DNA of 5,972 nt from Bacteroidales bacterium (GTDB taxonomy: Bacteria > Bacteroidota > Bacteroidia > Bacteroidales > UBA932). A program made the translations under genes and the position numbers. Positions 4,832 through 5,972 of the stretch are shown piece after piece. Below the pieces are notes generated by a model that was not told where the DNA came from, did no database searches, and worked only from the letters and a program-made list of their open reading frames with translations. Positions within the stretch are counted from its first letter, which is position 1. Each line of letters begins with the position of its first letter. The DNA is taken from positions 1-5,972 of the forward strand of contig JABUTP010000069.1 in the NCBI GenBank assembly GCA_021443625.1. Reading direction: 5' to 3'.

Positions 4832-5920
4832 TCACTTTACCTCCATCACCCTCATTATGGGTACGTTCTTACGGCGGACATTGTCCTGACGTTTCTTGCG
4901 GCGCAGGCTTACCTTCTCCGTGAGAATCTTCTCCAGATCTTCCTGGGCAAGTTCCTTGAGATGAGGGAAGCGCATCCTTATCTTGGCCACAACCCATTTT
5001 ATGTATGAGTTGAAGTGGCGGGCCACCTTCTCTTCGTACATTTCATCGCTGTTGATGAGGATACCGGTCTCTTCAACGTCGCTGAAAGTGTCGTTTATGG
5101 CGGTGCCGAAGACCTTCATCGTGGCAGAGAGTTTCATATACGAATTGACCAGCGGCGGAATGGCGTAGCCCAGTCCGTGAATCCTGCCGTGGAGTATCTT
5201 GTAGTCCTCCTTGAAGCTGTTTCCGGAGAATATGGGGGAGAGTTCCTCCTCGGCGTGCTCCATGACAAGGGGAGTGTAGGGCGTCACCAGACTCTCGCGG
5301 TCCATAAAATACTTTTTAAGGAAGTAGAGTATCATATCACGTCCCATCCTGTCGAATGAGGGATACATCGTCATCTTACCGAAAAAGTATTTCATTCCCG
5401 GGTGGTTTATCATCAGCGCCCCGAGTCCGTCCCAAAGGTTGTCCAAAGCGAACAGGGCCTTTGCCCCCGCCTTGGAACTCTGGTACGGGGGAGCCACAAA
5501 AGACCTGCCCAACTCTATGGTGAAAGGGAGATAGTCACGAATGAACTGCTCGGAGAACCGGAACATGTGGGCGGTGGCCAGAATCGGCTGCCCGTTGTCG
5601 TCGAATCGGATTTCATCACCAAGAATGTAACGGTATCCGCCCAGCACAGCCTCCGCCTCGGGATCCCATACTATAAGTTGGGAATAAGGGCTTTCCATTG
5701 TGTCGAACTCATCCAGATCAACCTCCAGTCCGCTTCCTCCCCCTTCGTTTCTGAAAGCAATCTCCCTCAACCGACCGACCTCCCGCAGTAGATTGGGGCA
5801 GTCGGGACCTTTGAATATGTATATTTCGTTGCCCGCCTTATTGGTATCGCGGAGTTTCCGCTCCGGTGTCAACTCGGCCTTCAGCAAATCGACGCTTACA
5901 GGCGATATTATATCTTGCAT
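4832..5920 (-). CDS. glsB: GNAT-family N-acyltransferase, GlsB/OlsB-like (glycine or ornithine lipid synthesis)
   Basis: The product is 362 residues and resembles the Bacteroidales proteins once annotated as hemolysin and later shown in Bacteroides thetaiotaomicron to be GlsB. GlsB N-acylates glycine with a 3-hydroxy fatty acid to begin glycine-lipid synthesis and is related to OlsB. Family-typical segments are LTPERKLR (17-24), GRLREIAFRNEGGG (49-62), DEFDTM (70-75), QLIVWDPEAE (81-90), IELGRSFV (135-142), LDNLWDGLGALM (159-170), FFGKMTMYPSFDRMGRDM (179-196) and IPPLVNSYMKLSATMKVFGT (254-273). The C-terminus has a basic tail, RRKKRQDNVRRK (340-351), which may bind the membrane surface. The partner O-acyltransferase GlsA is not downstream, because a convergent gene lies there. 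It could be upstream, outside the window. The substrate (glycine or another amino acid) is inferred from homology only. Confidence 0.75.
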   Translation of the reverse strand: MQDIISPVSVDLLKAELTPERKLRDTNKAGNEIYIFKGPDCPNLLREVGRLREIAFRNEGGGSGLEVDLDEFDTMESPYSQLIVWDPEAEAVLGGYRYILGDEIRFDDNGQPILATAHMFRFSEQFIRDYLPFTIELGRSFVAPPYQSSKAGAKALFALDNLWDGLGALMINHPGMKYFFGKMTMYPSFDRMGRDMILYFLKKYFMDRESLVTPYTPLVMEHAEEELSPIFSGNSFKEDYKILHGRIHGLGYAIPPLVNSYMKLSATMKVFGTAINDTFSDVEETGILINSDEMYEEKVARHFNSYIKWVVAKIRMRFPHLKELAQEDLEKILTEKVSLRRKKRQDNVRRKNVPIMRVMEVK

Positions 5921-5972
5921 AACAGTTTAGGTTTCAGTGTTCTTTATTGGGCGGACTTCAACGTTTCGGCCA

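Noticed and set aside
5927..5972. Possible 3' end of an upstream minus-strand gene (open frame ending at TAA 5927-5929, or a second frame ending at TAA 5944-5946)
   Set aside because: Only 46 bases are visible, two frames are open and neither tail is recognisable. It would fit an operon with the GlsB-like gene but cannot be supported.

Overview
The window looks like a chromosomal segment from a member of the Bacteroidota, most likely the order Bacteroidales (an Alistipes-like genome is a guess from the fairly high GC and protein style). The main evidence is promoters of the TAnnTTTG (-7) / TTG-containing (-33) type, start codons without Shine-Dalgarno sequences, a Bacteroidales-type GNAT acyltransferase resembling the glycine-lipid enzyme GlsB, and a DUF4493/DUF6359-like lipoprotein. 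It reads as ordinary core-genome sequence: I see no mobile element, phage gene or CRISPR array.

Layout. Positions 1-57 are the 3' part of a tRNA-Pro with the unusual anticodon AGG, followed by its terminator. Three minus-strand elements follow: a terminator (151-192), a small outer-membrane beta-barrel protein (228-704) and aspartate-ammonia ligase AsnA (832-1869), with a good promoter for asnA and a plausible one for the barrel gene. The 372-base gap between asnA and trpB (1870-2241) holds divergent promoters, a 21-residue leader peptide with three consecutive Trp codons, and a complete set of alternative RNA hairpins ending in an intrinsic terminator. This is a tryptophan attenuator. Directly after it comes a stand-alone TrpB2-type tryptophan synthase beta chain (2242-3612), then a strong hairpin, a predicted lipoprotein (3749-4831), and a convergent GlsB-like acyltransferase (4832-5920). 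The stop codons of the last two genes touch.

How the parts work together. The best-supported system is leader peptide plus attenuator plus trpB2. When charged tRNA-Trp is scarce, a ribosome stalled on the Trp codons should leave the distal leader free to pair with the apex of the terminator hairpin and let transcription enter trpB2. When Trp is plentiful the 12-bp pause hairpin and the terminator should form. The window therefore carries an amino-acid theme (AsnA, TrpB2, tRNA-Pro), but I see no evidence that these genes are co-regulated. The remaining genes concern the cell envelope: a small barrel, a lipoprotein and an aminolipid acyltransferase.
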